Positions 1 through 8,988 are shown, counted from the first letter of the stretch. The stretch: DNA of 64,000 bases from an uncultured Aggregatibacter sp. (GCF_901873365.1 NZ_CABFLM010000011.1:1-64000); one strand, 5' to 3'. Numbers and translations are program-made. Notes: a model not told the origin generated them from the letters alone.

Positions 1-86
1 AACTTGTTGCACGAAATCATGAATGCCCGAAAGCGTTAAATAACGTTCCGTGCGTAATTTAGTCGTGCATCAAGATGCACGCTACG
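1..86. repeat. REP-like doublet, cut by the window edge
   Basis: Copy of the dispersed repeat seen again at 46187-46282 with, by eye, one difference. It consists of a GTGCAACTTGTTGCAC-type palindrome (its GTAG head lies before the window), a spacer of about 45 bases containing GCCCGAAAG and TTAAATAACGTTCC, and the inverted partner GTGCATCAAGATGCAC followed by GCTACG (63-86). The coding sequence of a PhnA-like protein begins immediately after it. Confidence 0.85.
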
Positions 87-256
87 AACTGGCTGATGGC
101 GACGACGTGCTACTCATCAAAGATTTAAAACTTAAAGGCTCCTCTGAAGTATTAAAGAAAGGCACTAAATTTAAAGGCATCCGCCTTGCCCGAGGCGATC
201 ACAACGTGGATTGCGGCAAAATTATGCTGAAATCGGAGTTTTTGAAGAAGGCGTAG
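87..256 (+). pseudogene. yjdM: YjdM/PhnA family protein, C-terminal half only
   Basis: The frame encodes LADGDDVLLIKDLK, KGSS, GTKFKGIRL and DCGKIMLKSEFLKK, the conserved C-terminal domain of the YjdM/PhnA family. Family members are about 110 residues and begin with a zinc-ribbon; here only about 57 family residues remain. The open frame can be extended upstream to a GTG at 50, but those codons are read from the REP-like repeat and encode no family sequence. I infer that insertion of the repeat, or a rearrangement at it, removed the zinc-ribbon half. Upstream sequence is outside the window, so a displaced 5' part cannot be excluded. Confidence 0.75.
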
Positions 257-260
257 GTGA

Positions 261-297
261 AAAAAGCCATCTGTCGTAAGCAGGTGGCTTTTGTCAT
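261..297 (+). terminator. Rho-independent terminator after yjdM remnant
   Basis: Stem AAAGCCA-CTG / CAG-TGGCTTT followed by a T-rich stretch, directly after the stop codon at 256. Confidence 0.7.
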
Positions 298-372
298 TTT
301 ATTTTCTTCCGCCGAACTTATTTACAATACGTCTACCTAACCAACAGTATATCTTTGATACAGGAGAACTTT

Positions 373-1914
373 ATGCAAGCAAAAACATGGTTGGCTTCGT
401 TGGTAGGGTTGGCTGTTTCCGGTATGGCTATGGCGAACCCACCGCAAGGGAATGATCCGTTGGCGGATGCGCCGTATTTCAATAAAACGGACAGTGGCTA
501 TGATCTAAAATTCTCACCGAAAACTTACCGCACTTTAGAGGCGAAAGTGAATGGTGAGACGGTGAAATTCCGTGCGTTTGAAAAGATTGTGTATGTGCAA
601 AACCCGGTTGAGCCGGATTATCAGACACTGAACATTTATGTGCCGGAAGCCTATTTTAATAATGGCAAAATCAATGGCTTTAATGCCAAGAGCGCGCCGA
701 TTTTCCTGCCGAATGCGGTGGGCGGTTATATGCCGGCAAAAGCGGCAACCTATGATGCAAAAGGCTTCGGCAGTGGTGATAAACCTAACGCAATTTTGAC
801 CGCACTTTCCAAGGGCTATGTGGTGGCAAGTGTGGGTGCGCGTGGACGGACGTTGGAGAAAGACGGCAAATATACCGGCAAGGCACCGGCAGCGATTATT
901 GATTTGAAATCGGCGGTGCGTTATTTGCATTTTAACGATGAAGCAATGCCGGGTGATGCCAATAAGATCATTTCTAACGGCACCAGCGCAGGTGGAGCAT
1001 TGTCCGCTTTGTTAGGCGCAAGCGGTGACAGCATGGATTATGTTGAGTATTTAAAACAAGTCGGCGCGGCAGAGGCGAGTGATGTCATTTTTGCGGTGTC
1101 CGCCTATTGCCCGATTACCAATTTGGAACACGCCGACAGCGCTTATGAGTGGGAATTTAACGGCTTGAACGATTATCGCCGAATGGACATGAGCCGTTTG
1201 AATGCACAAAGTTTTAATGATCGTTCTCAAGCTGCGGCAAAAGCCACAATTGAGGGCACGTTGACGGCTGCGGAAATTCAGGTGTCCGATCAACTAAAAG
1301 CCGAGTTCCCATCTTATTTAAATAGTCTGAAATTAGAAGATGAGAAAGGTAATGCCTTGACGTTAGATGCGCAAGGTAACGGTTCTTTTAAAGATTATGT
1401 GAAAAATGTCATTGTGCGCGCGGCAGATAAAGCCCGTAAAAGTGGCGTGACCTTTGAAGATAAACCTTGGGTGAAACTGAACAAGGAAGGCGTCAGCGAC
1501 ATTGATTGGGAGGGCTATATTCACTCAGAAAAACGCATGAAATCACCACCTGCCTTTGATGCGCTGAATTTGAGTTCCGGCGAAAATAACTTATTCGGTA
1601 CGGAAAGCGTGAATAATCAGCATTTTACAGACTATTCCATGCAACATAGTACCGAGAAAGGGAAAATGGCAGATAAGCACGTCATTCAGTTAATGAACGC
1701 GATGAATTATGTGGATCATGGCAAAACCGCATATTGGCGCATTCGTGCAGGTACTTCTGATCGTGATACCTCGCACGCCATCAGTGCGATACTTGCAATA
1801 AAACTGCGTATGGCAGGCAAACAGGTGGATTATGAAACTCCGTGGGGCGTGCCGCATTCGGGTGATTATGATCTGGACGAGCTGTTCCAATGGATGGATA
1901 GTATCAGTAAATAA
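373..1914 (+). CDS. Secreted alpha/beta-hydrolase, tannase/feruloyl esterase-like
   Basis: Exported hydrolase of about 513 residues. The start is the ATG at 373, preceded by CAGGAGAA; a TTG at 355 is in frame but has no ribosome binding site. Residues 1-21 form a signal peptide ending near AMA, so the enzyme is periplasmic or secreted. Residues 203-208 (GTSAGG) match the nucleophile elbow of serine alpha/beta-hydrolases, with Ser205 as probable nucleophile; GARGRT upstream and a late PHSGDYD segment are compatible with the rest of the active site. The overall pattern resembles bacterial proteins annotated as subtype B tannases. The substrate is not deducible from sequence. It stands alone, followed by a USS dyad and a strong terminator. 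Confidence 0.65.
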   Translation: MQAKTWLASLVGLAVSGMAMANPPQGNDPLADAPYFNKTDSGYDLKFSPKTYRTLEAKVNGETVKFRAFEKIVYVQNPVEPDYQTLNIYVPEAYFNNGKINGFNAKSAPIFLPNAVGGYMPAKAATYDAKGFGSGDKPNAILTALSKGYVVASVGARGRTLEKDGKYTGKAPAAIIDLKSAVRYLHFNDEAMPGDANKIISNGTSAGGALSALLGASGDSMDYVEYLKQVGAAEASDVIFAVSAYCPITNLEHADSAYEWEFNGLNDYRRMDMSRLNAQSFNDRSQAAAKATIEGTLTAAEIQVSDQLKAEFPSYLNSLKLEDEKGNALTLDAQGNGSFKDYVKNVIVRAADKARKSGVTFEDKPWVKLNKEGVSDIDWEGYIHSEKRMKSPPAFDALNLSSGENNLFGTESVNNQHFTDYSMQHSTEKGKMADKHVIQLMNAMNYVDHGKTAYWRIRAGTSDRDTSHAISAILAIKLRMAGKQVDYETPWGVPHSGDYDLDELFQWMDSISK

Positions 1915-1928
1915 TTGGTCATAGCCAT

Positions 1929-1993
1929 AAAAGTGCGGTTAGTTTTGGTGACGTTTTATCTGAAAAACAGTCTGAAAACCGACCTCACTTTTC
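1929..1993. repeat. USS dyad with long arms
   Basis: AAGTGCGGT at 1931-1939 faces a degenerate inverted copy (ACCTCACTT) near 1982-1990. Between them GACGTTTT and GAAAAAC extend the dyad. The same layout recurs at 45936-46002, 46684-46755 and 49351-49414. Confidence 0.6.
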
Positions 1994-1999
1994 TCTCAA

Positions 2000-2040
2000 A
2001 AAAAACGGCGCTTTGTTAATCAAGCGCCGTTTTTGTTTTT
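2000..2040. terminator. Bidirectional terminator
   Basis: Stem ACGGCGCTT / AAGCGCCGT flanked by an A-run on the left and a T-run on the right, placed between the convergent hydrolase and efflux genes, so it can serve both strands. Confidence 0.85.
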
Positions 2041-2078
2041 TAAAGAGAAAGTGCGGTGGTTTTTCACCGCATTTTTAC

Positions 2079-3449
2079 TTAACGAGAGTAGTAACCTGCC
2101 ATTGAGCTGTAAACGGCATTTTCTGCCTGAATTACATTGAATTTGGCTTGCAAAATGGAAAGCTGGGAGGCTTTTTCTGTATTGGCCGCCGTCAACCATT
2201 CGCGCAATTCAGACACGCCTGCATTATAGCGGTTGCGGTAATATTGCGTGATGCGTTGGTTGTAATTGTACGTTTGTTGCACGTTGGCAAACTGGCTTTG
2301 CGCTTGAGTAAAAGCAAAGTAGTTGGTATCTACGTCATTTAACGCGGTGGTGATACTTTTTTCATAGTTTAAACGAGCTGTTTCGTAATCTGCTTCAGAG
2401 ATTTTCACGTTCCATTTAACCGTATTCCAATTTAAGAACGGCAGTGTAATACCAACGTTGCCGGCACCAATAGAGGAGGATGTGGTTGTCCCGGTTTGAT
2501 TGGTGGCATTGCGGCTTAAACTCCCGCCCAATGTGATTTCCGGGAACCAGCTTTTTTCTGTGGCTTTGGCATTTTTGAATGCGCTGCTTAAACGGGCTTG
2601 ATAGCCTTTAACATCAGGACGATTGGCGATCACGGAAACCGGCACGTTTAAATTCACGCCCACAGTTTTCACGCTCAAAATATGCGGGAAGTTGATGTTT
2701 AATGCGTCATCCGGTTTTAAGTTTAGCAAATTGCGTAAGGTTTTTTCTGCGTTTTTATGGTTGGTTTGCAAAGTAATTAAATTATTACGCGCCGTTAATA
2801 CCGCTTGCTGTGCCTGATCTACGCTAGCACTGTCTGCGACACCTTGCGCCAAGCGATTTTTCATGATGTTGCTGATGTCGGTGTAATACTTAATGCTTTC
2901 TTGTGTGGTGCTAATGGCATCGTTTAAATAGGCAATTTGGTAGTAGGTTGTCACCACCGAGTTGATTAAAGAAAGACGGGTAGATTCCATGTCTTCAATG
3001 GTGGCTTTATGCGACCATTCTGCTGCATCGGCGGTATCCGCTAAACGACGCCATAAATCCAACGTATAAGACACATTTAATGCGCCGGTGTGTGTGATCG
3101 CGGAATTGCCACCACGATTAATGTCTTTTTGAGCAGAGGATTTTGCCGCACCGCTAAAGGCTGGAATGAGGTTTGCCCCGGCAAGGTTGGCGCTATACAG
3201 CGCACGGTTGACGGAAACCGCTGCTTTGGCTAAGTCTTTGTTATTTGCAAGGGCTTGTTCGACCACACGGTTGAGTTGTGCATCGTTATAAAGCGACCAC
3301 CAGTTGTCTTTAATGTTATATTGCTTGGTGATCTCTTCATATTGTTTGTAATTATCGAGGCTGGCTTGATAAGAATCGCCGATATTGGCACAGCCGGCAA
3401 GGGTTGTTGCCATCACCACTGCAAGGGTTAATTTTTTCATTTTTAACAT
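2079..3449 (-). CDS. TolC-like outer-membrane efflux lipoprotein (NodT/MtrE type)
   Basis: Outer-membrane channel of a tripartite pump, 456 residues. The N-terminus has a lipoprotein signal peptide with lipobox LAGC, so Cys19 is the probable acylated residue. The body shows the repeated helical layout of outer membrane factors, including the family pattern RPDVKGYQARLSSAFKNAKATE and a late YRNRYNAGVSELREWL segment. AAGGAT precedes the ATG at 3449. It is the last gene of a macA-macB-outer membrane factor set on the minus strand, 87 bases after macB, so I infer it is the dedicated exit duct of MacAB rather than a general TolC. Confidence 0.85.
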   Translation of the reverse strand: MLKMKKLTLAVVMATTLAGCANIGDSYQASLDNYKQYEEITKQYNIKDNWWSLYNDAQLNRVVEQALANNKDLAKAAVSVNRALYSANLAGANLIPAFSGAAKSSAQKDINRGGNSAITHTGALNVSYTLDLWRRLADTADAAEWSHKATIEDMESTRLSLINSVVTTYYQIAYLNDAISTTQESIKYYTDISNIMKNRLAQGVADSASVDQAQQAVLTARNNLITLQTNHKNAEKTLRNLLNLKPDDALNINFPHILSVKTVGVNLNVPVSVIANRPDVKGYQARLSSAFKNAKATEKSWFPEITLGGSLSRNATNQTGTTTSSSIGAGNVGITLPFLNWNTVKWNVKISEADYETARLNYEKSITTALNDVDTNYFAFTQAQSQFANVQQTYNYNQRITQYYRNRYNAGVSELREWLTAANTEKASQLSILQAKFNVIQAENAVYSSMAGYYSR

Positions 3450-3536
3450 TTTTTATCCTTCTTTAAGGTTCAAGGGGGCTATTTTATGCCTCAAAAGTGC
3501 GGTCGATTTTAACCGCATTTTTAGCTTTTACAAAAT

Positions 3537-5468
3537 CTATTCACGGGCTAATGCCATAATCGGATCTAATTGTGCTGCACGTTTTGCCGGGGTGTAGCCG
3601 AACACTACGCCGATTAAGCTCGAAAAAGCGACGGCGGCAATAATCGAACCGCCGGAAAATGCCATGGTGAAATCGGTCATAAAGGTGTTAAACAGCACTC
3701 CAATCGCACCGGAAAGCAAAATGCCGGTGACGCCACCGATAAGACAAATCAACACGGCTTCAATTAAAAATTGTTGCAGGATGTTGGATTGTCTTGCGCC
3801 GATTGCCATGCGCACACCGATTTCTTTGGTGCGTTCGGTCACCGATACCAACATAATGTTCATCACGCCAATCCCGCCGACGATCAAGGAAATAAAGGCG
3901 ATAGAGGAGATAAGTAATTTCATCGTGCCGGTGGTGCTTTCGATGGTTTGTTTAATAGTGTCGCTGTTCATGATGAAGAAGTCTTTTTTGCCGTGGCGTA
4001 GCGTCAGCAATTCCGTAATGCCTTTTTCTGCCGCTGTTGAGTTGATCTCTTCCGCCACTTTCACCGTAATCGAACCGATTTTTTTACTGCCTGAAATGCG
4101 GTTCATGACAGTGGTGTAGGGCGCATAAAGATTCAGTGAACTGCTCGCACCACCCATTTGTCGGTCGGACACAACACCAATAATACGCAACGGGCGTTTA
4201 TTAAACATCACCACTTTGCCGAGCGGATCTTCATTGGGGAAAATGGCTTTTTTGGCACTTTCATCAATTAACGCCACTTGCGCGTTTTCTGCGACATCCT
4301 GCGCTGAGAGTAGGCGACCTTGTTTTAATTTTAAACCTTCCACATCAAAAGATTCTTCGCTCACACCTTTTAAGGACGTCGTCGAAAACGCTTTATTCGC
4401 ATAAATCAAGGTGCCGCTTGAATAACTGTTCGGCGTAACGCTTTGCACATAGGTTTGTTGGCTTAATGTGTTGGCATCGCTAACTGTAAGATTTTGCATT
4501 TGTTCCGCACGGCGATCGCCAAAGCCGGTGCCGTTAAAAATGGTGATGGTGTTTGTGCCGATGCCGCGAATATTTTCTAAAATTTTTTGTTGCGAACCAT
4601 TGCCTAACGCCACCACGGACACCACGGAGGTAATCCCAATAATGATGCCAAGCATGGTGAGTAGGGAACGCATTTTATGTGCCACAATGGCACTAACAGA
4701 CATCCGAAAGGCTTCCATCAGCTGATCTTTGCTGAAGCCGAAACGTCCTTTAAAAACACCTGAATTTTTGACCGCACTTTTCACCGGCTGGGTTTGCGTG
4801 TCACTGATAATTTCGCCGTCTTTGATTTCAATCATCCGATTGGCGCTGGCAGCGATCTGTTTATCGTGGGTAACCATAATAATGGTATGCCCTTCTTGGT
4901 GCAGTTGACGTAGGATTTCCATCACATTTTCGCCACTTTGCGAATCCAACGCACCGGTGGGTTCATCGGCTAAAATGATTTCACCGCCGTTCATTAGGGC
5001 GCGGGCGATACTCACACGTTGTTGCTGCCCGCCGGAGAGTTGATTCGGCTTATTCTGCCATTTATCGCTTAACCCCAGTTTTTCCAATAATTGTTTGGCG
5101 CGTTCCAAACGTTGGTTGTGGGGCATGCCCGCATAAATTGCCGGTAATGCCACGTTTTCTGCTGCGGTGAGGCTGCTCAATAAATTGTAACGTTGGAAAA
5201 TAAACCCGAATTTTTGGCTGCGTAAATCGGAGAGTTGATCGGCACTTAATTCAATGGTTTCTTTCTCATCGATTTTGTACGAACCGCTGGTCGCCGTATC
5301 GAGGCAACCGATAATGTTCATCAACGTGGATTTACCTGAACCCGATTGCCCGATAATGGCAACGAAATCGCCTTTTTCGATATTTAATGAAATGTCTTTC
5401 AGAATATGAACGCGATTTTCGCCGGCACCAAAGTAGCGGTTGATGTTTTTCATTTCAATAATATTCAT
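3537..5468 (-). CDS. macB: MacB-type ABC transporter, ATPase-permease fusion
   Basis: Inner-membrane motor of the MacAB pump, 643 residues, the usual MacB length. The start is the ATG at 5468 (MNIIEMKN), 19 bases after macA; the frame stays open to 5609 but that part overlaps macA and encodes nothing family-like. ATPase domain: Walker A GQSGSGKST (40-48), signature LSGGQ (144-148), Walker B ILADEP with TGALD (165-175). The membrane part has one segment near 280, a large periplasmic domain, and three C-terminal segments around the FtsX-like motif ERTKEIGVRMAIGA. MacB exports macrolides, peptides or lipids in other bacteria; the substrate here is unknown. Confidence 0.95.
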   Translation of the reverse strand: MNIIEMKNINRYFGAGENRVHILKDISLNIEKGDFVAIIGQSGSGKSTLMNIIGCLDTATSGSYKIDEKETIELSADQLSDLRSQKFGFIFQRYNLLSSLTAAENVALPAIYAGMPHNQRLERAKQLLEKLGLSDKWQNKPNQLSGGQQQRVSIARALMNGGEIILADEPTGALDSQSGENVMEILRQLHQEGHTIIMVTHDKQIAASANRMIEIKDGEIISDTQTQPVKSAVKNSGVFKGRFGFSKDQLMEAFRMSVSAIVAHKMRSLLTMLGIIIGITSVVSVVALGNGSQQKILENIRGIGTNTITIFNGTGFGDRRAEQMQNLTVSDANTLSQQTYVQSVTPNSYSSGTLIYANKAFSTTSLKGVSEESFDVEGLKLKQGRLLSAQDVAENAQVALIDESAKKAIFPNEDPLGKVVMFNKRPLRIIGVVSDRQMGGASSSLNLYAPYTTVMNRISGSKKIGSITVKVAEEINSTAAEKGITELLTLRHGKKDFFIMNSDTIKQTIESTTGTMKLLISSIAFISLIVGGIGVMNIMLVSVTERTKEIGVRMAIGARQSNILQQFLIEAVLICLIGGVTGILLSGAIGVLFNTFMTDFTMAFSGGSIIAAVAFSSLIGVVFGYTPAKRAAQLDPIMALARE

Positions 5469-5487
5469 TGGAAATTTCCACCGCACT

Positions 5488-6663
5488 TTAGAAGATTCGT
5501 GGCCCACGCATACTGCCGACGGCTTCGCCGGCAGCCACTTGTGACACAATGACTTTTTCGCCTTCAGCAACGCCGGATTTAATTTCTGTTTGGTAATCAT
5601 TTTGTACACCGATTTCTACTTCACGTTGTTCCGGTTGGTTGTTGCTGTTTAATACCTTCACAAAGGTTTTACCGTTTTGCGTTTGAATTGCCATATTCGG
5701 CACGGATAGCACATTTTGCGCGTTGGCAATTTTGATGTTGTTTTCCGTGGTCATGCCGATGCGCAAAATATGGTTGGGATTTTCCACGATAATGTTGGCG
5801 TAATAATAAACTGCACTGTTACTGGTGCTTGACGTTGAAGTTGTGGTGCTGGACGTGGAGCTATTGCTAATCGTTGTTGTCGCCGGATCAACGGATTCAA
5901 TTTTGGCGTGATAACGGGTTTTGCTGTCGGACAAAATACTAAAGGTCACCTCTTGTCCGGCTTTCACCTTCGTAATATCGCCTTCGGAAATTTCCGGTTT
6001 AATGCGCATTTTGCTTAAATCTGCCACTTTGACGATGGTCGGCGTGGTTTGATTAGAGTTTACCGTTTGGCCTTCAGAAACCGGTGTAGCAATCACTGTG
6101 CCGTCAATCGGTGAGGTGATTTTTGTATAGCTCACATTGGTTTCCGCGGTATTCACTTCAATTTCTGCTTGTTTGATGTTTTCCTGCACTACATTCATTT
6201 CTGCTTTGGCGCTATCTAAGGTCGCTTTTGCGCTGTTTAAGCTGTCCAAGGAGGTGCTTTTTTGCGCATACAATTTGGTTAAACGATTGTAATTAGAAAG
6301 CGCCACATCATAGGCAGTTTTACGCGCGACAAACTGGGCTTGGTAGCTTGCAAGCGCCGCTTTTCGGGTGTTTAACGTGTTGATTTGGGTGGTGGAATCA
6401 ATCTCTGCAATTAAATCGCCTTTTTTCACTTGTTGACCTAAAGCCACGTAGAGTTTGGTGACTTTACCGGAAACCTGCACGCCCACATCAACGGTGTTGA
6501 TACTTTCAATTGAGCCGGTCGCCACCACATTTTTTTCAATGTCGCCACGTTGCACGGTTTCCGTTAAATAAGTGGTTTTAGGCGTGGAATCACCCATAAA
6601 AAAATAACCGCCGGTGATCACCGCGGCAGCCAGTGCGGCCATTATCCAATATTTTTTTGTCAT
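5488..6663 (-). CDS. macA: MacA-type periplasmic adaptor
   Basis: Membrane-fusion protein linking MacB to the outer-membrane channel, 391 residues. An N-terminal anchor (about 5-23) precedes a lipoyl half-motif (VGVQVSGKVTKLYV, 60-73), an alpha-hairpin (about 90-178), the second lipoyl half (SPIDGTVIATPVSEGQTV) and beta-barrel domains. Residues 262-284 are almost entirely Ser, Thr and Asn, a low-complexity insert in the beta-barrel region. First gene of the operon; transcription probably starts in 6664-6869, where a TetR-type operator lies. Confidence 0.93.
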   Translation of the reverse strand: MTKKYWIMAALAAAVITGGYFFMGDSTPKTTYLTETVQRGDIEKNVVATGSIESINTVDVGVQVSGKVTKLYVALGQQVKKGDLIAEIDSTTQINTLNTRKAALASYQAQFVARKTAYDVALSNYNRLTKLYAQKSTSLDSLNSAKATLDSAKAEMNVVQENIKQAEIEVNTAETNVSYTKITSPIDGTVIATPVSEGQTVNSNQTTPTIVKVADLSKMRIKPEISEGDITKVKAGQEVTFSILSDSKTRYHAKIESVDPATTTISNSSTSSTTTSTSSTSNSAVYYYANIIVENPNHILRIGMTTENNIKIANAQNVLSVPNMAIQTQNGKTFVKVLNSNNQPEQREVEIGVQNDYQTEIKSGVAEGEKVIVSQVAAGEAVGSMRGPRIF

Positions 6664-6736
6664 ATTTTCTCAAGGGTTAAGGAAACAGTGAAAATAGAAT
6701 ACAGGAGAAAGATTAAGGAAATCTTAATTATTAATG

Positions 6737-6750
6737 AATGAACGTTCATT
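6737..6750. promoter_or_regulatory. Perfect 14-bp palindrome, TetR-type operator upstream of macA
   Basis: AATGAACGTTCATT is a perfect palindrome 74 bases upstream of macA, in an AT-rich region between macA and the divergent antitoxin gene. ATGAACGTTCAT is typical of operators bound by TetR/AcrR-family efflux repressors. No TetR gene lies in the window, so the regulator would act from elsewhere. Assignment to macA is inferred from position. Confidence 0.55.
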
Positions 6751-6869
6751 TAGTGGCGCATTTTAGTGATTCTTCTTCGGATATTCAAGTGAGAATCAAA
6801 AACGGAACTTGAATATTTATGTATTGTTATTAAAATGTAAGACAATTGTATTACATTAAGGAGACTAAA

Positions 6870-7142
6870 ATGACTTCATATACTTTTCGATTAGATCCTG
6901 AATTAAAAGAGCAGGCCTTTTCTGTTTTCAGAAGCTACGGATTAAACCCGGCTCAGGCACTAAAAATGATTTTACAACAAGTGGTTTCGACAAAAACGAT
7001 TCCGGTTCAGTTAGATTATCAACCGAATGAAACAACGATCCGTGCTATGGAAGATGCCTTAAGTGGAAAAGTGGAAAGCGTAGAAGCTGAGAACGTAGAG
7101 GAGCTGATTAAAAAAATGCAACGTGTCGCAAACGAGGCATAA
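6870..7142 (+). CDS. RelB/DinJ-family antitoxin
   Basis: Antitoxin of 90 residues. The start is the ATG at 6870 after AAGGAG (6858-6863). The N-terminus (SYTFRLDPELKEQAFSVFRSYGLNPAQALKMILQQV) is a ribbon-helix-helix DNA-binding domain typical of RelB/DinJ; the acidic C-terminus (about 50-90) would wrap the toxin. The next reading frame starts directly at the stop codon, as in a dinJ-yafQ operon, but is truncated after 22 residues. The antitoxin therefore appears orphaned, though it could still bind its own promoter or neutralise a toxin encoded elsewhere. Confidence 0.85.
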   Translation: MTSYTFRLDPELKEQAFSVFRSYGLNPAQALKMILQQVVSTKTIPVQLDYQPNETTIRAMEDALSGKVESVEAENVEELIKKMQRVANEA

Positions 7143-7211
7143 ATGAAAATTAGCTTTACTAAAGACTATAAACGCGATCTCAAACGATTAGCCAATCAAC
7201 ACCCATTCTGA
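7143..7211 (+). pseudogene. YafQ/RelE-type toxin, N-terminal fragment
   Basis: ATG at 7143 follows the antitoxin stop without a gap. The 22 residues encoded (MKISFTKDYKRDLKRL then ANQHPF) match the N-terminus of YafQ-type mRNA interferases, which are about 90 residues. A TGA at 7209 ends the frame and the following sequence shows no toxin similarity in any frame up to glnS, so the catalytic part is deleted rather than frameshifted. Confidence 0.75.
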
Positions 7212-7317
7212 AGTTTTTCGCTAATCGCTTTCAATAACAAACCGCCTTCTTCGCTTTTTGTGTCATAGCGTGTAGAATAGTGCGGTTATTTTTTTATGCG
7301 TTTTAATTGAGAAAATT

Positions 7318-8988
7318 ATGAGTACAGAAACTATCTTAGAAACGACGGAAAATGCCCGTCCGCACAATTTTATTACCCAAATTATTGATGAAGATTTAGC
7401 GTCCGGTAAACACCAACGCGTTCACACCCGTTTTCCGCCTGAGCCGAACGGCTATTTGCACATCGGTCATGCCAAATCTATCTGTTTAAATTTCGGTTTA
7501 GCAAAAGAATATAACGGTTTATGTAACCTCCGTTTTGACGACACCAACCCGGTGAAAGAAGATGTGGAATATGTGGATTCCATCAAAGCCGATGTGGAAT
7601 GGTTAGGTTTCAAATGGGAAGGTGAGCCGCGTTATGCTTCCGATTATTTTGATGCACTTTATGGTTACGCCATTGAACTTGTCAAAAAAGGGTTGGCATA
7701 TGTGGATGAACTTTCGCCGGAAGAAATGCGTGAATATCGCGGCACCTTAACCGAACCGGGCAAAAACAGCCCGTATCGTGATCGTAGCGTGGAAGAAAAC
7801 CTTGCCTTATTTGAAAAAATGAAAAACGGCGAATTTGCCGAGGGTAAAGCCAGCCTACGTGCAAAAATTGACATGGCGTCACCGTTTATGGTGATGCGCG
7901 ATCCAGTACTTTATCGCATTAAATTTGCCAGCCATCACCAAACGGGCGACAAATGGTGCATTTATCCGATGTATGATTTCACCCATTGTATTTCTGATGC
8001 CCTTGAGCGTATTACGCACTCCTTATGTACCCTTGAGTTCCAAGATAACCGTCGTTTATATGATTGGGTGTTGGAAAATATCAGCATTGAGCGCCCATTG
8101 CCGCATCAATACGAGTTCTCCCGTTTAAATTTAGAAGGCACGTTAACCTCTAAACGTAAATTATTAAAACTGGTAAACGATGAAATTGTGGACGGTTGGA
8201 ATGATCCGCGTATGCCGACGATTTCAGGTTTGCGCCGCCGCGGTTATACACCTGCCTCAATTCGTGAATTCTGTCGTCGTATTGGCGTGACAAAACAAGA
8301 CAACGTGGTGGAATACAGCGCATTAGAATCTTGCATTCGTGATGATTTAAACCAAAATGCGCCGCGAGCCATGGCAGTGATCGATCCTGTTCGTGTGGTG
8401 ATTGAAAATTTTGAAGGCGAAGAAATGTTAACTGCGCCGAATCACCCGAATCGTCCGGAATTAGGCGAACGTCAATTGCCATTCACCAAAGAAATTTACA
8501 TCGATCGCGCAGATTTCCGTGAAGAAGCCAACAAACAATATAAACGCTTAGTGTTAGGCAAAGAAGTGCGTTTGCGCAACGCTTACGTGATTAAAGCCGA
8601 ACGTGTGGAAAAAGATGCCAACGGTGAAATCACCACCATTTTCTGTACCTATGATCCGGAAACCTTAGGTAAAAACCCGGCAGATGGTCGCAAAGTGAAA
8701 GGCGTAATCCACTGGGTTTCCGCAACGCACAACCACCCGGCAGAATTCCGTTTATATGAACGCCTTTTCACCGTGCCAAACCCGGGTGTAGAAGAAAACA
8801 TCGAAAGCGTGCTAAATCCAACATCCTTAGTGGTGAAACACGGTTTTGTCGAACAAAGCCTTGGCAATGCGGAAGCAGAAAAAGGCTACCAATTTGAACG
8901 TGAAGGCTATTTCTGTGCCGACAGCAAAGACAGCCACCCGGAACATTTGGTGTTTAACTTAACGGTGAGTTTGAAAGAAGGTTTCTAA
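7318..8988 (+). CDS. glnS: Glutaminyl-tRNA synthetase
   Basis: Class I synthetase of 556 residues that charges tRNA-Gln in the cytosol. The Rossmann signature PEPNGYLHIGHAKS lies at 41-54 (HIGH 48-51), and the KMSKS counterpart reads LTSKRKLLKL in the middle of the protein, as in other GlnRS enzymes. The C-terminal half is the two-barrel anticodon-binding domain. Length and order match gamma-proteobacterial GlnRS. A degenerate USS (TAGTGCGGT) precedes it. It is monocistronic, followed by the promoter of the tRNA-rimP unit. Confidence 0.98.
   Translation: MSTETILETTENARPHNFITQIIDEDLASGKHQRVHTRFPPEPNGYLHIGHAKSICLNFGLAKEYNGLCNLRFDDTNPVKEDVEYVDSIKADVEWLGFKWEGEPRYASDYFDALYGYAIELVKKGLAYVDELSPEEMREYRGTLTEPGKNSPYRDRSVEENLALFEKMKNGEFAEGKASLRAKIDMASPFMVMRDPVLYRIKFASHHQTGDKWCIYPMYDFTHCISDALERITHSLCTLEFQDNRRLYDWVLENISIERPLPHQYEFSRLNLEGTLTSKRKLLKLVNDEIVDGWNDPRMPTISGLRRRGYTPASIREFCRRIGVTKQDNVVEYSALESCIRDDLNQNAPRAMAVIDPVRVVIENFEGEEMLTAPNHPNRPELGERQLPFTKEIYIDRADFREEANKQYKRLVLGKEVRLRNAYVIKAERVEKDANGEITTIFCTYDPETLGKNPADGRKVKGVIHWVSATHNHPAEFRLYERLFTVPNPGVEENIESVLNPTSLVVKHGFVEQSLGNAEAEKGYQFEREGYFCADSKDSHPEHLVFNLTVSLKEGF

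Noticed and set aside
355..372. TTG start for the tannase-like esterase
   Set aside because: The binding site CAGGAGAA lies between this TTG and the ATG at 373, so the ATG is the start.
5469..5609. 47-residue N-terminal extension of MacB
   Set aside because: It overlaps the macA 3' end in another frame and MacB homology starts at MNIIEMKN; the length from 5468 is the family's.
7212..7317. Minus-strand codons reading DTKSEEGGLLLKAISEKL between the toxin stub and glnS
   Set aside because: Protein-like at a glance but too short, with no start, no binding site and no recognised family.
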